A stretch of DNA of 64,000 bases, taken from the NCBI RefSeq assembly GCF_030252325.1, contig NZ_CP126981.1, forward strand, positions 372,001 to 436,000. The letters run 5' to 3'. The DNA is from Candidatus Mycobacterium wuenschmannii. Lineage in GTDB: Bacteria; Actinomycetota; Actinomycetes; Mycobacteriales; Mycobacteriaceae. Under the pieces are notes generated by a model. The model was not told the origin of the DNA, ran no database searches, and was given only the letters and a program-made list of their open reading frames with translations. The translations under genes were made by a program, and so were the position numbers. Of this stretch, positions 9,962-18,541 are shown one piece after another; the first letter of the stretch is position 1; every line of letters starts with the position of its first letter.

Positions 9962-9997
9962 TGCTGGGTCGAATGTGAAAGCGAGAGAAGGCAAACA

Positions 9998-11155
9998 GTG
10001 ACCACAGGTCTGGGTATGCCGGCAGCCCCGGCGCCCACGCTGGCACCGCGACGCAAGACGCGACAGCTGATGGTCCGGGACGTCGGTGTCGGAAGCGATC
10101 ACCCGATTCCGGTGCAGTCGATGTGCACCACCAAGACTCACGACGTCAACTCGACGTTGCAGCAGATCGCCGAACTCACCGCCTCCGGCTGTGACATCGT
10201 CCGGGTGGCGTGCCCGCGCCAGGAGGACGCCGACGCGCTCGCCGCGATCGCCAAGAAGAGTCAGATCCCGGTGATCGCCGACATCCACTTCCAGCCGAAG
10301 TACATCTTCGCCGCGATCGACGCAGGTTGCGCGGCGGTGCGGGTCAACCCCGGCAACATCAAGGAGTTCGACGGCAGGGTCGGTGAGGTCGCGAAAGCGG
10401 CTGGCGCAGCGGGTATTCCGATCCGCATCGGCGTCAACGCCGGATCGCTGGACAAGCGGTTCATGGAGAAGTACGGCAAGGCAACGCCCGAGGCGCTGGT
10501 CGAGTCGGCGCTGTGGGAGGCGTCGCTGTTCGAAGAGCATGGCTTCGGCGATATCAAGATCAGCGTCAAGCACAACGACCCGGTCGTGATGGTCGCGGCC
10601 TACGAGCAACTGGCTGCGCAGTGCGACTACCCGCTGCACCTAGGCGTCACCGAGGCCGGTCCGGCGTTTCAGGGCACCATCAAGTCGGCGGTCGCGTTCG
10701 GGGCGCTGTTGTCGCAAGGCATCGGCGACACCATCCGGGTGTCGCTGTCGGCGCCGCCGGTCGAGGAGATCAAGGTCGGCACCCAGATCCTCGAGTCGCT
10801 GAACCTGCGTCCGCGCGGGCTGGAGATCGTGTCCTGCCCGTCGTGCGGCCGCGCGCAGGTCGACGTCTACAGCCTGGCCAACGAAGTGTCCGCCGGCCTC
10901 GACGGCCTCGACGTGCCACTGCGGGTCGCCGTGATGGGCTGCGTCGTCAACGGCCCGGGGGAGGCACGCGAGGCCGACCTCGGGGTGGCCTCCGGCAACG
11001 GCAAGGGACAGATCTTCGTCAAGGGTGAAGTGATCAAGACCGTGCCCGAAGCGCAGATCGTCGAGACATTGATCGAAGAGGCAATGCGATTGGCTAACGA
11101 GACGGGCGCGGACGGATCAACGGCGAGCGGTTCGCCAGTTGTGACCGTAAGCTGA
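9998..11155 (+). CDS. ispG: 4-hydroxy-3-methylbut-2-enyl diphosphate synthase (GcpE/IspG)
   Basis: Penultimate MEP-pathway enzyme; reduces MEcPP to HMBPP with a [4Fe-4S] cluster. 385 aa. The TIM-barrel half starts with [21 protein letters not shown] and contains [13 protein letters not shown] and [12 protein letters not shown]. The cluster-binding half carries [12 protein letters not shown] and [11 protein letters not shown], which provide the cysteines. The GTG start follows GAGAGAAGG. Placement after dxr and rip1 is the mycobacterial arrangement. Confidence 0.97.
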   Translation: MTTGLGMPAAPAPTLAPRRKTRQLMVRDVGVGSDHPIPVQSMCTTKTHDVNSTLQQIAELTASGCDIVRVACPRQEDADALAAIAKKSQIPVIADIHFQPKYIFAAIDAGCAAVRVNPGNIKEFDGRVGEVAKAAGAAGIPIRIGVNAGSLDKRFMEKYGKATPEALVESALWEASLFEEHGFGDIKISVKHNDPVVMVAAYEQLAAQCDYPLHLGVTEAGPAFQGTIKSAVAFGALLSQGIGDTIRVSLSAPPVEEIKVGTQILESLNLRPRGLEIVSCPSCGRAQVDVYSLANEVSAGLDGLDVPLRVAVMGCVVNGPGEAREADLGVASGNGKGQIFVKGEVIKTVPEAQIVETLIEEAMRLANETGADGSTASGSPVVTVS

Positions 11156-11199
11156 TGCTGGCCTAATCGGGCTCCTCAGTCGTCGCAGAAAGAGTCAGT

Positions 11200-12054
11200 A
11201 TGTCGGCTCCGCCCATCCGCCGCGCGGTCAGCGAGCGACGGGTGTCAGTTGTGCGTGACGGCGCAGCGGTGCGCCGCGTGTTCGACGACGATCCGGTGGG
11301 CTCGTGCATGGTGGCCGCGCGGGTCGCCGACCACGGCCTGGACCCCAACTCGATCGGCGGCGAACTGTGGACGCGCCGCGGGCCCGAGGAGTCGCTGTGC
11401 TACGCGGGCGCCAACCTGATTCCGCTGCGAGGCCGGCTTGATGACCTGTATGCGTTCGCCGACGCGGCGGTGACCGGTTCGCGACGGTGTTCGTCGCTGG
11501 TCGGCCGCGCCGAGTTGGTCATGCCGATGTGGCAGCGGCTCGAGCCGGCCTGGGGCCCGGCGCGCGATGTGCGCGACCGGCAGCCACTGATGTCGCTGAC
11601 GACGATGCCGACCTGCGCGATCGATCCCGGTGTGCGCCAAGTCAAGCCGGAAGAACTCGACACCTACCTGGTGGCGGCGATCGACATGTTCATCGGCGAG
11701 GTCGGCGTCGACCCTCGCCTCGGTGATGGCGGGCGGGGTTACCGACGCCGGGTCGCCAGCCTGATCGCGGCCGGCCGGGCGTGGGCCCGATTCGAGAACG
11801 GCGAGGTGGTGTTCAAGGCCGAGGTCGGTTCGCAGTCGCCGACCGTCAGCCAGATCCAGGGCGTCTGGGTGCACCCCGAGTGGCGCGGGCGGGGTCTTGG
11901 CACGGCGGGCACCGCGACGCTGTCGGCTGTCGTCGTCGGCACCGGCCGCACGGCCAGCCTGTACGTGAATGACTTCAACACCGTCGCGCGGGCGACCTAC
12001 GACCGGATCGGCTTCGTCGAAGTCGGCACCTTCGCCACCGTCCTGCTGGACTGA
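11200..12054 (+). CDS. GNAT-family acetyltransferase with DUF4081 domain
   Basis: 284 aa. The N-terminal half (about 1-140) is the DUF4081-type domain seen before GNAT domains in actinobacteria (RVFDDDPVGSCMVAARVADHGLDP). The C-terminal half has the GNAT acetyl-CoA loop, QGVWVHPEWRGRGLGTAGTATL, and the usual terminal NTVARATYDRIGFVEVG. It matches the Rv2867c position and length. The substrate is unknown. It starts 44 bp after ispG, probably in the same transcript. Confidence 0.85.
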   Translation: MSAPPIRRAVSERRVSVVRDGAAVRRVFDDDPVGSCMVAARVADHGLDPNSIGGELWTRRGPEESLCYAGANLIPLRGRLDDLYAFADAAVTGSRRCSSLVGRAELVMPMWQRLEPAWGPARDVRDRQPLMSLTTMPTCAIDPGVRQVKPEELDTYLVAAIDMFIGEVGVDPRLGDGGRGYRRRVASLIAAGRAWARFENGEVVFKAEVGSQSPTVSQIQGVWVHPEWRGRGLGTAGTATLSAVVVGTGRTASLYVNDFNTVARATYDRIGFVEVGTFATVLLD

Positions 12055-12181
12055 TCGCCTGCGCCTCGTCGACGCGTAGCCGGTTGCGACGACGCGCTGG
12101 TCAGCGTCGCACCGACGGAAGTCTCGGCGCGGCAACGATTCGATCTCGGTGCGCCTCCGCACGACTCGGCCATTTGTTTCT

Positions 12182-12187
12182 TAACAT
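12182..12187 (+). promoter_or_regulatory. -10 element (TAACAT), probable leaderless promoter
   Basis: TAACAT ends 8 nt before the ATG of the penicillin-binding lipoprotein gene, and no ribosome site lies between. Transcription would begin at or very near the start codon. Confidence 0.45.
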
Positions 12188-12195
12188 CAGCCACA

Positions 12196-14007
12196 ATGGC
12201 AACAAAATTCACAGTGGTATCAGCTGCCACAGCTGCGGCGCTCCTCACGACGACCGCGATGTCGGCTTGCACGCCGAAGCAACAGGGTCCCGCTCCGGAG
12301 GCCCAGAAGTTCTTCGCCGCGCTGGCCAACGGCGACACCGCGGCGGCCGCCGACCTGAGCGATGACCCCACGGACGCGCGCGAGGCGCTGAATGCGGCGT
12401 GGGCCGGTCTACAGGCCAGCCACCTCGACACGCAGATCCTCGGTTCGAAGTACTCCGAGGACACCGGTTCCGTCAGCTTCCGCTACACCTGGCACCTACC
12501 CAAGAACCGGAACTGGACCTACGACGGCCAGCTGAAAATGGCCCGTTACGAAGGACATTGGCAGGTCCGCTGGAACAGCACCGATCTGCACCCCCGCCTC
12601 GGTGAGCACCAGACGTTGGCACTGCGGGCCGATGCGCCGAAGCAGGCCTCGGTCAACGAAGTCGGCGGCACCGACGTGCTCGCGCCCGGCTACCTGTACC
12701 ACTACTCGCTCGACGCATCCAAGGCCGGCGCGTTCCTGATCAGCACCGCCCGCTCGGTGGTCGACGCGCTGCACCCCTTCGACGACACAATCAACGACCC
12801 GCAGCGCCTCGCCGAGCAGGCCAGTGGCACCGGCAAGCCGGTCGACCTGATCACGCTGCGCACAGACGACAGCAACAGGATCGCCCCGGCGCTGGGCAGT
12901 CTGCCCGGTGTGGTGATCACGCCGCAGGCCGAGCTACTGCCCACCGACTACCACTTCGCGCCGGCACTGATCAACCAGGTGAAGAAGGCCGTCGCCGACC
13001 AGCTCGACGGTGAGGCGGGCTGGCGGGTGGTCAGCCTCAACCAGAACAACGTCGACCTCGCTGTGCTGCACGAGGTTGCGCCCGCGCCGGCCCCTTCGGT
13101 GTCCATCAGCCTCGACCGCGCCGTGCAGAACGCGGCCCAGCGTGCGGTCGACAACCAGGGACGCCAGGCGATGATCGTGGTGATCAAGCCATCGACGGGC
13201 GAGATCCTCGCCGTCGCACAGAATTCCGCCGCCGACGCGCTCGGTCCGCTCGCCACCACCGGCCTCTATCCGCCGGGGTCGACTTTCAAGATGGTCACCG
13301 CAGGCGCGGCGCTCGAACGCGACATGGCAAGCCCCAACACGCTTTTGGGCTGCCCAGGGCATCTCGATGTAGGCCAGCGGGTGGTCCCCAACTACGGCGG
13401 ATTCGACCTGGGCGTGGTGCCGCTGTCTCGCGCGTTCGCCAGTTCGTGCAACACCACGTTCGCCGAGCTGGCCAGCCAGATGCCGCCACGCGGCCTGACG
13501 CAGGCGGCCAACAAGTACGGCATGGGCCTGGACTACCAGATCGACGGCCTCAGCACCGTCACCGGATCGGTGCCGCCCACGGTCGACCTGGCCGAGCGGA
13601 CCGAGGACGGTTTCGGTCAGGGCCGCGTGCTGGCTTCGCCGTTCGGCATGGCAATGGTCGCGGCGACGGTGGCGGCCGGAAAGACGCCGGTGCCCAAGCT
13701 GATTGAGGGACGGCCCACGCAGATCACCGGCGACACCACGCCGATCAGCGAGAAGATGATCGAAGGCCTGCGCCCGATGATGCGCCTCGTCGTGACGAAC
13801 GGCACCGGAAAGGAGATCGCCGGTTGTGGCGAGGTCTACGGCAAGACCGGTGAGGCCGAATTCCCCGGCGGCTCGCACTCCTGGTTCGCCGGATATCGCG
13901 GCGACCTGGCCTTCGCGTCGCTGATCGTCGGCGGTGGCAGTTCGGAATACGCGGTGCGGATGACCAAGTTCATGTTCGAGTCGATGCCCGCCGACTACCT
14001 AGCCTGA
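12196..14007 (+). CDS. Penicillin-binding lipoprotein (class B transpeptidase, Rv2864c-like)
   Basis: 603 aa. A signal peptide ends in the lipobox TAMSAC (Cys about residue 22), so the protein is anchored at the outer face of the membrane. An NTF2-like MecA-N domain (about 30-140) and a linker/dimerisation region precede the transpeptidase domain. Catalytic motifs are STFK (in PPGSTFKMVTAG), SCN (in ASSCNTTF) and KTG (in GKTGEAE). It should cross-link peptidoglycan during growth or division. The ATG is probably leaderless, followed downstream by a strong hairpin. Confidence 0.92.
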   Translation: MATKFTVVSAATAAALLTTTAMSACTPKQQGPAPEAQKFFAALANGDTAAAADLSDDPTDAREALNAAWAGLQASHLDTQILGSKYSEDTGSVSFRYTWHLPKNRNWTYDGQLKMARYEGHWQVRWNSTDLHPRLGEHQTLALRADAPKQASVNEVGGTDVLAPGYLYHYSLDASKAGAFLISTARSVVDALHPFDDTINDPQRLAEQASGTGKPVDLITLRTDDSNRIAPALGSLPGVVITPQAELLPTDYHFAPALINQVKKAVADQLDGEAGWRVVSLNQNNVDLAVLHEVAPAPAPSVSISLDRAVQNAAQRAVDNQGRQAMIVVIKPSTGEILAVAQNSAADALGPLATTGLYPPGSTFKMVTAGAALERDMASPNTLLGCPGHLDVGQRVVPNYGGFDLGVVPLSRAFASSCNTTFAELASQMPPRGLTQAANKYGMGLDYQIDGLSTVTGSVPPTVDLAERTEDGFGQGRVLASPFGMAMVAATVAAGKTPVPKLIEGRPTQITGDTTPISEKMIEGLRPMMRLVVTNGTGKEIAGCGEVYGKTGEAEFPGGSHSWFAGYRGDLAFASLIVGGGSSEYAVRMTKFMFESMPADYLA

Positions 14008-14032
14008 AATTCATTCCAGCGCAACATAAAGG

Positions 14033-14072
14033 CTGTCGCCCGGCCGCGAGGGGCAGCCGGGCGACAGGGTTT
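14033..14072 (+). terminator. Terminator after the penicillin-binding lipoprotein gene
   Basis: CTGTCGCCCGGC (14033-14044) pairs perfectly with GCCGGGCGACAG (14056-14067) around an 11-nt loop, followed by GGTTTCTT. It lies 26 bp after the stop codon. Confidence 0.85.
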
Positions 14073-14118
14073 CTTACTCGCCGGATCAGCGGGGGAATGC
14101 TGACTCGACTTTGTGGTG

Positions 14119-14162
14119 CCCGAACCGGTGGGGATGAACCCCCCCAACCCCACCGGTTCGGG
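14119..14162. ncRNA. Perfect 15-bp hairpin with a seven-C loop (possible small RNA or terminator)
   Basis: CCCGAACCGGTGGGG (14119-14133) pairs with CCCCACCGGTTCGGG (14148-14162). The 14-nt loop contains seven consecutive C. Sequence CCGGTGGGG recurs at 14178-14186 and could compete for the right arm. C-rich apical loops are known from several mycobacterial small RNAs such as 6C; only one such loop is seen here. It may simply be a bidirectional terminator. Confidence 0.35.
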
Positions 14163-14383
14163 TTGCCACCTCAGACTCCGGTGGGGAATCCGAGGAGGGT
14201 CTCGATGATCCGCCCCACAGCCGTTGGCTCGCACATGAGTCTCAATTGCCCCCTCGTGGCGTACGAGCCATCGACGAGTCGAAGCGTATAACACGGCGCG
14301 GCTCACGTAGCGCGAATCTCTAATAAAAAACTCAGCGGAAGCTACTTCTATATTAAGTCTGCTCTTATGCACGATTCGACGAT

Positions 14384-14444
14384 GTTCGAGCAGTTAAGTA
14401 TCTGAAGCAATATGCCCGCCTACACCATTATCCGCTGCTCGAAC
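14384..14444. repeat. Wide inverted repeat in the AT-richer island
   Basis: GTTCGAGCAG (14384-14393) and CTGCTCGAAC (14435-14444) are perfect 10-bp arms separated by 41 nt. They could form the outer stem of a structured RNA or mark a relic element. Confidence 0.5.
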
Positions 14445-14549
14445 GCGGCAATTCTCTCGGTAAAAGACCAGCTAGGGGATCAGTCAGGTGGACCGCCCAC
14501 TGCATCGAAGCGGCCTTGACAGCATAGCGACAACCATTTTCACAAACTT

Positions 14550-14578
14550 GTTTTCAGTCCAAGAAAACGGACTTTTAT
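14550..14578 (+). terminator. Terminator-like hairpin with T-run in the island
   Basis: AGTCC (14556-14560) pairs with GGACT (14569-14573), followed by TTTATT; an alternative stem is GTTTTC (14550-14555) with GAAAAC (14563-14568). There is no protein gene for it to end, which supports a short transcript in the island. Confidence 0.35.
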
Positions 14579-14811
14579 TCCAAACTGTCGAACTGCGAGT
14601 CTGAGAGCGGTTGTGGCGCCACTTTTGACGCCTCAATCAATAAGCCAGAACGCATTCACAAGAGGCGAAATCGTTGCCGTTAAATCGGAATGGCATCGTG
14701 CAAATGGACTCCAACATCAGTTCAGGTCGAGTCGATTTTCATACCCATCGGATCAACACCGAGTGCTGAGCGGGGAGGCCGAGCGCGGTCGTGCGACGCG
14801 GTCGGCGGCGG

Positions 14812-14817
14812 TAGATT
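14812..14817 (+). promoter_or_regulatory. -10 element (TAGATT) upstream of the DUF1707 gene
   Basis: It ends 9 nt before the ATG at 14827 with no ribosome site between, consistent with a leaderless or nearly leaderless message. Confidence 0.4.
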
Positions 14818-14826
14818 GGGACGGCC

Positions 14827-15411
14827 ATGACACGTCCTGACGAACTGTCCGAATTGCGGGTTTCCGATGCCGACCGCAACGGGACGTTGCGCCGCCTGCA
14901 CAACGCGGTAGCGCTCGGGCTGATCGACATCAGTGAGTTCGAGGAGCGCTCGACGCACGTGTCGTACGCCCGCACCCGTCACGAACTCGACAGCCTGGTC
15001 GGCGATCTTCCCGGCCCGGGTGCCATCGTCACCTCCGCCGCCGACCGGGTCGAACTGCGCGGCTGGGCCGGTTCGCTGAAACGCCACGGCGAATGGACCG
15101 TCCCCACCCGCCTGGCGCTGGTGCGACGGATGGGGTCCGTCGAGCTCGATCTGGTCAAGGCCCGGTTTGCCGGGCCGGTGGTAGTCATCGAACTGGACAT
15201 GCGATTCGGCTCCGTCGAGATCCGATTGCCCGACGGCGCCAGCGCCTCCATCGACGACGTCGAGGTGTACGGCGGCAGCGCGAGCGATCGGCGCAAGGTC
15301 GCACCGGCCGAGGGCACCCCGCACGTCGTCCTGACCGGCCGGGTGGTGTGCGGCTCGGTCAAGGTCAAAGGTCCCCGCCGGTCGCTGGTGCGCCGCCGCG
15401 GTCGCGCCTGA
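14827..15411 (+). CDS. DUF1707 / LiaF-C-like protein
   Basis: 194 aa, soluble. The N-terminal 55 residues are a DUF1707 domain: [36 protein letters not shown], a pattern found in many actinobacterial envelope-stress proteins. The C-terminal half (about 95-180) is beta-rich, with RMGSVELDL and [12 protein letters not shown] repeats like the LiaF/YvqF antibiotic-response domain. There is no membrane segment between them. It precedes map by 29 bp, but map has its own promoter-like hexamer. Function is unknown; sensing of envelope stress is a guess from family. Confidence 0.8.
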   Translation: MTRPDELSELRVSDADRNGTLRRLHNAVALGLIDISEFEERSTHVSYARTRHELDSLVGDLPGPGAIVTSAADRVELRGWAGSLKRHGEWTVPTRLALVRRMGSVELDLVKARFAGPVVVIELDMRFGSVEIRLPDGASASIDDVEVYGGSASDRRKVAPAEGTPHVVLTGRVVCGSVKVKGPRRSLVRRRGRA

Positions 15412-15427
15412 ACCGCCGCGATACGGA

Positions 15428-15433
15428 TACCCT
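15428..15433 (+). promoter_or_regulatory. -10 element (TACCCT) of map, probable leaderless promoter
   Basis: It ends 7 nt before the map ATG, and GGACACC between them is not a ribosome site. Confidence 0.4.
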
Positions 15434-15440
15434 GGACACC

Positions 15441-16298
15441 ATGCCTGTTCGCTCCGCCCTGTCCGCCGGCGTCGTGTCGCCGACCCTTCCGGTGCCCAAG
15501 TCGATCGAGCGCCCGGAATACGTCGGCAGGTCGACGGCGCAGGAGGGGACCGAGCCGTGGGTCCAGACCCCCGAGGTGATCGAGAAGATGCGCGTCGCCG
15601 GGCGGATCGCCGCCAGCGCGCTCGCCGAGGCGGGCAAGGCCGTCGCCCCCGGCGTGACGACCGATGAGCTGGACCGCATCGCCCACGACTACATGGTCGA
15701 CCACGGCGCCTATCCGTCGACGCTGGGATACAAGGGCTACCCGAAATCCTGCTGCACGTCGCTCAATGAGGTGATCTGCCACGGCATTCCCGACTCGACC
15801 GTGGTCGAGGACGGCGACATAGTCAATATCGACGTGACGGCCTACATCGACGGCGTGCACGGCGACACCAACGCCACCTTCTTGGCCGGCGATGTGTCCG
15901 AGGAGCACCGTCTGCTGGTCGAGCGCACGCACGAGGCAACCATGCGGGCGATCAAGGCGGTCAAGCCGGGCCGCGCGCTGTCGGTCGTGGGTCGGGTCAT
16001 CGAGTCGTACGCAAACCGATTCGGCTACAACGTCGTTCGTGACTTCACCGGCCACGGCATCGGGACGACATTCCACAACGGCCTGGTGGTCCTGCATTAC
16101 GACCAGCCCGCCGTCACCACCATCCTCGAGCCGGGAATGACGTTCACCATCGAGCCGATGATCAACCTCGGTTCGCTGGACTACGAGATCTGGGACGACG
16201 ACTGGACCGTCGTCACCACCGACCGCAAGTGGACCGCGCAGTTCGAGCACACCCTGCTGGTCACCGACTCCGGCGCGGAAATCCTCACCCTGCCGTGA
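15441..16298 (+). CDS. map: Methionine aminopeptidase, type I
   Basis: Removes the initiator Met from nascent proteins. The 285 aa equal the length I recall for M. tuberculosis MapB. An N-terminal extension of about 40 residues ([14 protein letters not shown], a proline-rich SH3-ligand-like segment) is typical of the mycobacterial MapB form. The pita-bread metal ligands are visible: the His of EVICHGIPD region, [22 protein letters not shown] with two Asp, [10 protein letters not shown] with His, FTIEPM with Glu, and the final Glu in QFEHTLLVT. It starts with ATG after a TACCCT hexamer and is 10 bp from cobQ. Confidence 0.95.
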   Translation: MPVRSALSAGVVSPTLPVPKSIERPEYVGRSTAQEGTEPWVQTPEVIEKMRVAGRIAASALAEAGKAVAPGVTTDELDRIAHDYMVDHGAYPSTLGYKGYPKSCCTSLNEVICHGIPDSTVVEDGDIVNIDVTAYIDGVHGDTNATFLAGDVSEEHRLLVERTHEATMRAIKAVKPGRALSVVGRVIESYANRFGYNVVRDFTGHGIGTTFHNGLVVLHYDQPAVTTILEPGMTFTIEPMINLGSLDYEIWDDDWTVVTTDRKWTAQFEHTLLVTDSGAEILTLP

Positions 16299-16308
16299 TG
16301 CCCCGGTC

Positions 16309-17808
16309 GTGAGCGGCGCGCTGCTGGTCGCCGGCACCACCTCCGACGCGGGCAAGTCGATGGTGGTCGCCGGTCTCTGCCGGTCGCTGGCGCGCAAGGG
16401 AATTCGCGTCGCGCCGTTCAAGGCGCAGAACATGTCGAACAACTCCGCGGTCACGGTCGAGGGCGGGGAGATCGGCCGGGCCCAGGCGATGCAGGCCCGT
16501 GCCGCCGGCCTGGCGCCGAGCGTTCGGTTCAACCCAATCCTGCTCAAGCCAGGTAGCGACATGACCTCACAGCTGGTCATCAAGGGTCAGGTGGCCGGCA
16601 CGGCGACCGCAACCGAGTACTGGTCGGACCGCAACACGCTGGCTGCGGTCGTGCAGGACGAATTAGCGCAATTGAGAAGCGAATTCGATGCGGTCATCTG
16701 CGAGGGCGCCGGATCGCCGGCCGAAATCAACCTGCGGGCAACCGACTTGGTCAACATGGGATTGGCACGCGCGGCGAACCTACCCGTCGTGATCGTGGGG
16801 GACATCGACCGCGGCGGGCTGCTCGCGCACCTCTATGGAACCGTCGCGGTGCTCGAGCCGGCAGACCAGGCGTTGATCGCCGGATTCATCGTGAACAAGT
16901 TCCGGGGCGACGTGTCGCTGCTCGAGCCCGGGCTGCGCCAACTCGCCGACCTGACCGGACGCCCGACCTACGGGGTGCTGCCCTACGCCGACGATCTGTG
17001 GCTCGACACCGAGGACGCCGTTCCGGTGCTGGCGCACCGGGTGCTGGGAACGCCCCAGGAGCCGCTCGGGTCGCAGTGGCTTCGGGTGGCCGTGCTGCGG
17101 CTGCCGCGGATTTCCAACTCCACCGACGTCGAGGCGCTCGCGTGCGAACCCGGGGTGCTGGTGCGCTGGGTGCGTGAACCCGCCGACCTGGCCGACACCG
17201 ACGTCATCGTGCTGCCGGGAACCAAGTCCACCGTCGCCGACCTGGCCTGGCTGCGGGAACGCGGGCTGGTGGCGGCCATCCGGGCGCACGCCGACTCGGG
17301 GCGTGCGGTGCTCGGCCTGTGCGGCGGCTTTCAGATGCTGTGCCGGTCGATCGACGACCCGGTCGAAAGCCGGTCCGGCCGGGTCGAGGCGATGGGTCTG
17401 CTGGACGCCGACATCGCGTTCGCTCCCGACAAGGTGCTGCGTCGTCGGGAGGACGCACTGCACGGCTACGAGATCCACCACGGCCGGGTCACCCGCTGCG
17501 CGGAAGGCACCTGGTTTGACGTTGACGGGGTGCCCGAGGGCTACCGGCACCGTCAGATCTACGGGACGCACTGGCACGGCTTGTTCGACAACGACTGCTT
17601 TCGCCGGGAGTGGTTGGTGGCCGTGGCCGCTGCGGCGGGGCGTGACGGTTTCGTGGTTGCCGGCGATACGAGCGTGCCGGCACGGCGCGACGCCCAACTC
17701 GACCTGATGGCCGACCTGCTGGAAGCACACCTCGACGTCGACGCGGTCACGGCGTTGCTCGACGGCGAGCCGCCGCGGCGTTCGACGATCGTCAGCGCGC
17801 TGCGGTGA
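16309..17808 (+). CDS. cobQ: Cobyric acid synthase
   Basis: Amidates four side chains of adenosylcobyrinic diamide using glutamine and ATP in cobalamin synthesis. 499 aa. The dethiobiotin-synthetase-like ATPase domain begins [19 protein letters not shown] and contains [12 protein letters not shown] and [12 protein letters not shown]. The class I amidotransferase domain in the C-terminal half has [11 protein letters not shown] (nucleophile Cys), [10 protein letters not shown] and GTHWHGLF (His). The GTG at 16309 is 10 bp after map. In M. tuberculosis cobQ1 is elsewhere (Rv0255c), so this position differs. Confidence 0.93.
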   Translation: MSGALLVAGTTSDAGKSMVVAGLCRSLARKGIRVAPFKAQNMSNNSAVTVEGGEIGRAQAMQARAAGLAPSVRFNPILLKPGSDMTSQLVIKGQVAGTATATEYWSDRNTLAAVVQDELAQLRSEFDAVICEGAGSPAEINLRATDLVNMGLARAANLPVVIVGDIDRGGLLAHLYGTVAVLEPADQALIAGFIVNKFRGDVSLLEPGLRQLADLTGRPTYGVLPYADDLWLDTEDAVPVLAHRVLGTPQEPLGSQWLRVAVLRLPRISNSTDVEALACEPGVLVRWVREPADLADTDVIVLPGTKSTVADLAWLRERGLVAAIRAHADSGRAVLGLCGGFQMLCRSIDDPVESRSGRVEAMGLLDADIAFAPDKVLRRREDALHGYEIHHGRVTRCAEGTWFDVDGVPEGYRHRQIYGTHWHGLFDNDCFRREWLVAVAAAAGRDGFVVAGDTSVPARRDAQLDLMADLLEAHLDVDAVTALLDGEPPRRSTIVSALR

Positions 17809-17986
17809 CCGCGGCCAATAACAGCCGCAATCAACGGATTTCGACGACGACGTCACGCGTTGTCAACACGGTTGCCGCACGTGTGGTGTTGCCGGAACGT
17901 TTCCAATTGCCACTTGGCTAACGTTCCGGTCGAAAATGGCCCGCGCGCGGGCGTTTTCACTGTAATTTGCTGTGGTGCCTTCGGCG

Positions 17987-18541
17987 ATGATGACTACCGT
18001 CGACGGGTTTCCCATCCAGGTCTGTGACACCGGTCCGGAGAAGGGCTCCGTCGTCGTGCTGTTGTGCGCGGCGCAGCGGGCACTCCCGGCCTACGAGGCG
18101 CTGTGCGAGCGCCTGCACACCGCGTCGCTGCGGACCATCGCGGTCGCACCGGACCCGCGCCTCACGCCCAAGTCCGTCGTCGGCATTCTCGACGTGCTCG
18201 ACGTCAGCTGGGGAGTCTTGGCCGGCGACCGCGACGGCGCCGAACTCGCCTGGGAACTGGCGGCTACCCGGCTGGATCGCTTCACCGGCCTGGTGGTCAT
18301 CGACCGGGGCCACCCGCGGGTCGCCGATCACACCGGCGTCGTGCGCGACGACGAATGCCCACCGGTCGAGATCAACACCACCGCACTCGTCAGCACGCCG
18401 GCGGCGCGCTCGGTGGCGCAGGCCAGCCAGCGCTTCGTCTACGGCGACTACCGGGTGGTCGAATTGCTCGGCCGGCGCAATGCGCACGAGTCGACGGCGC
18501 AGTTGGCCGCCGAGATCGTCCTGCGCACCAGCACCTGGTGA
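17987..18541 (+). CDS. Alpha/beta-hydrolase-like protein lacking the usual nucleophile
   Basis: 184 aa, shorter than most alpha/beta hydrolases. MTTVDGFPIQVCDTGPEKGSVVVLLCAAQ resembles the first strands and oxyanion region. The nucleophile-elbow position reads VLAGDRDGAELAWELA, where G-x-Ser-x-G is expected but Arg stands at the Ser position. No lid domain or clear His-containing end is seen. It may be a pseudoenzyme or a partner protein. The start is the first of two adjacent ATG codons; GTG codons at 17972/17975 would add five residues. Its stop overlaps the glnA4 GTG (GTGA), so the two are translationally coupled. Confidence 0.7.
   Translation: MMTTVDGFPIQVCDTGPEKGSVVVLLCAAQRALPAYEALCERLHTASLRTIAVAPDPRLTPKSVVGILDVLDVSWGVLAGDRDGAELAWELAATRLDRFTGLVVIDRGHPRVADHTGVVRDDECPPVEINTTALVSTPAARSVAQASQRFVYGDYRVVELLGRRNAHESTAQLAAEIVLRTSTW

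Larger units (their letters stand above)
14008..14826. other. 819-bp gene-free region with an AT-richer core
   Basis: It contains no credible protein gene. A strong terminator (14033-14067) and a C-loop hairpin (14119-14162) come first. By hand count, 14281-14760 is about 49% G+C, with single 60-nt rows near 37-40%, while the flanking genes are clearly G+C-rich. The AT-richer core holds a wide inverted repeat (14384-14444) and a terminator-like hairpin (14550-14578). It could be a small-RNA locus or the remains of acquired DNA. Confidence 0.6.

Noticed and set aside
9800..10639. 279-codon minus-strand frame opposite rip1 and ispG
   Set aside because: Asp/Arg/His-rich composition typical of an antisense frame; both opposite-strand genes are certain.
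12934..13878. 314-codon minus-strand frame
   Set aside because: Fully inside the penicillin-binding lipoprotein gene, whose three catalytic motifs are intact.
14097..14291. 64-codon frame in the island
   Set aside because: It reads through the perfect hairpin and has no protein character or ribosome site.
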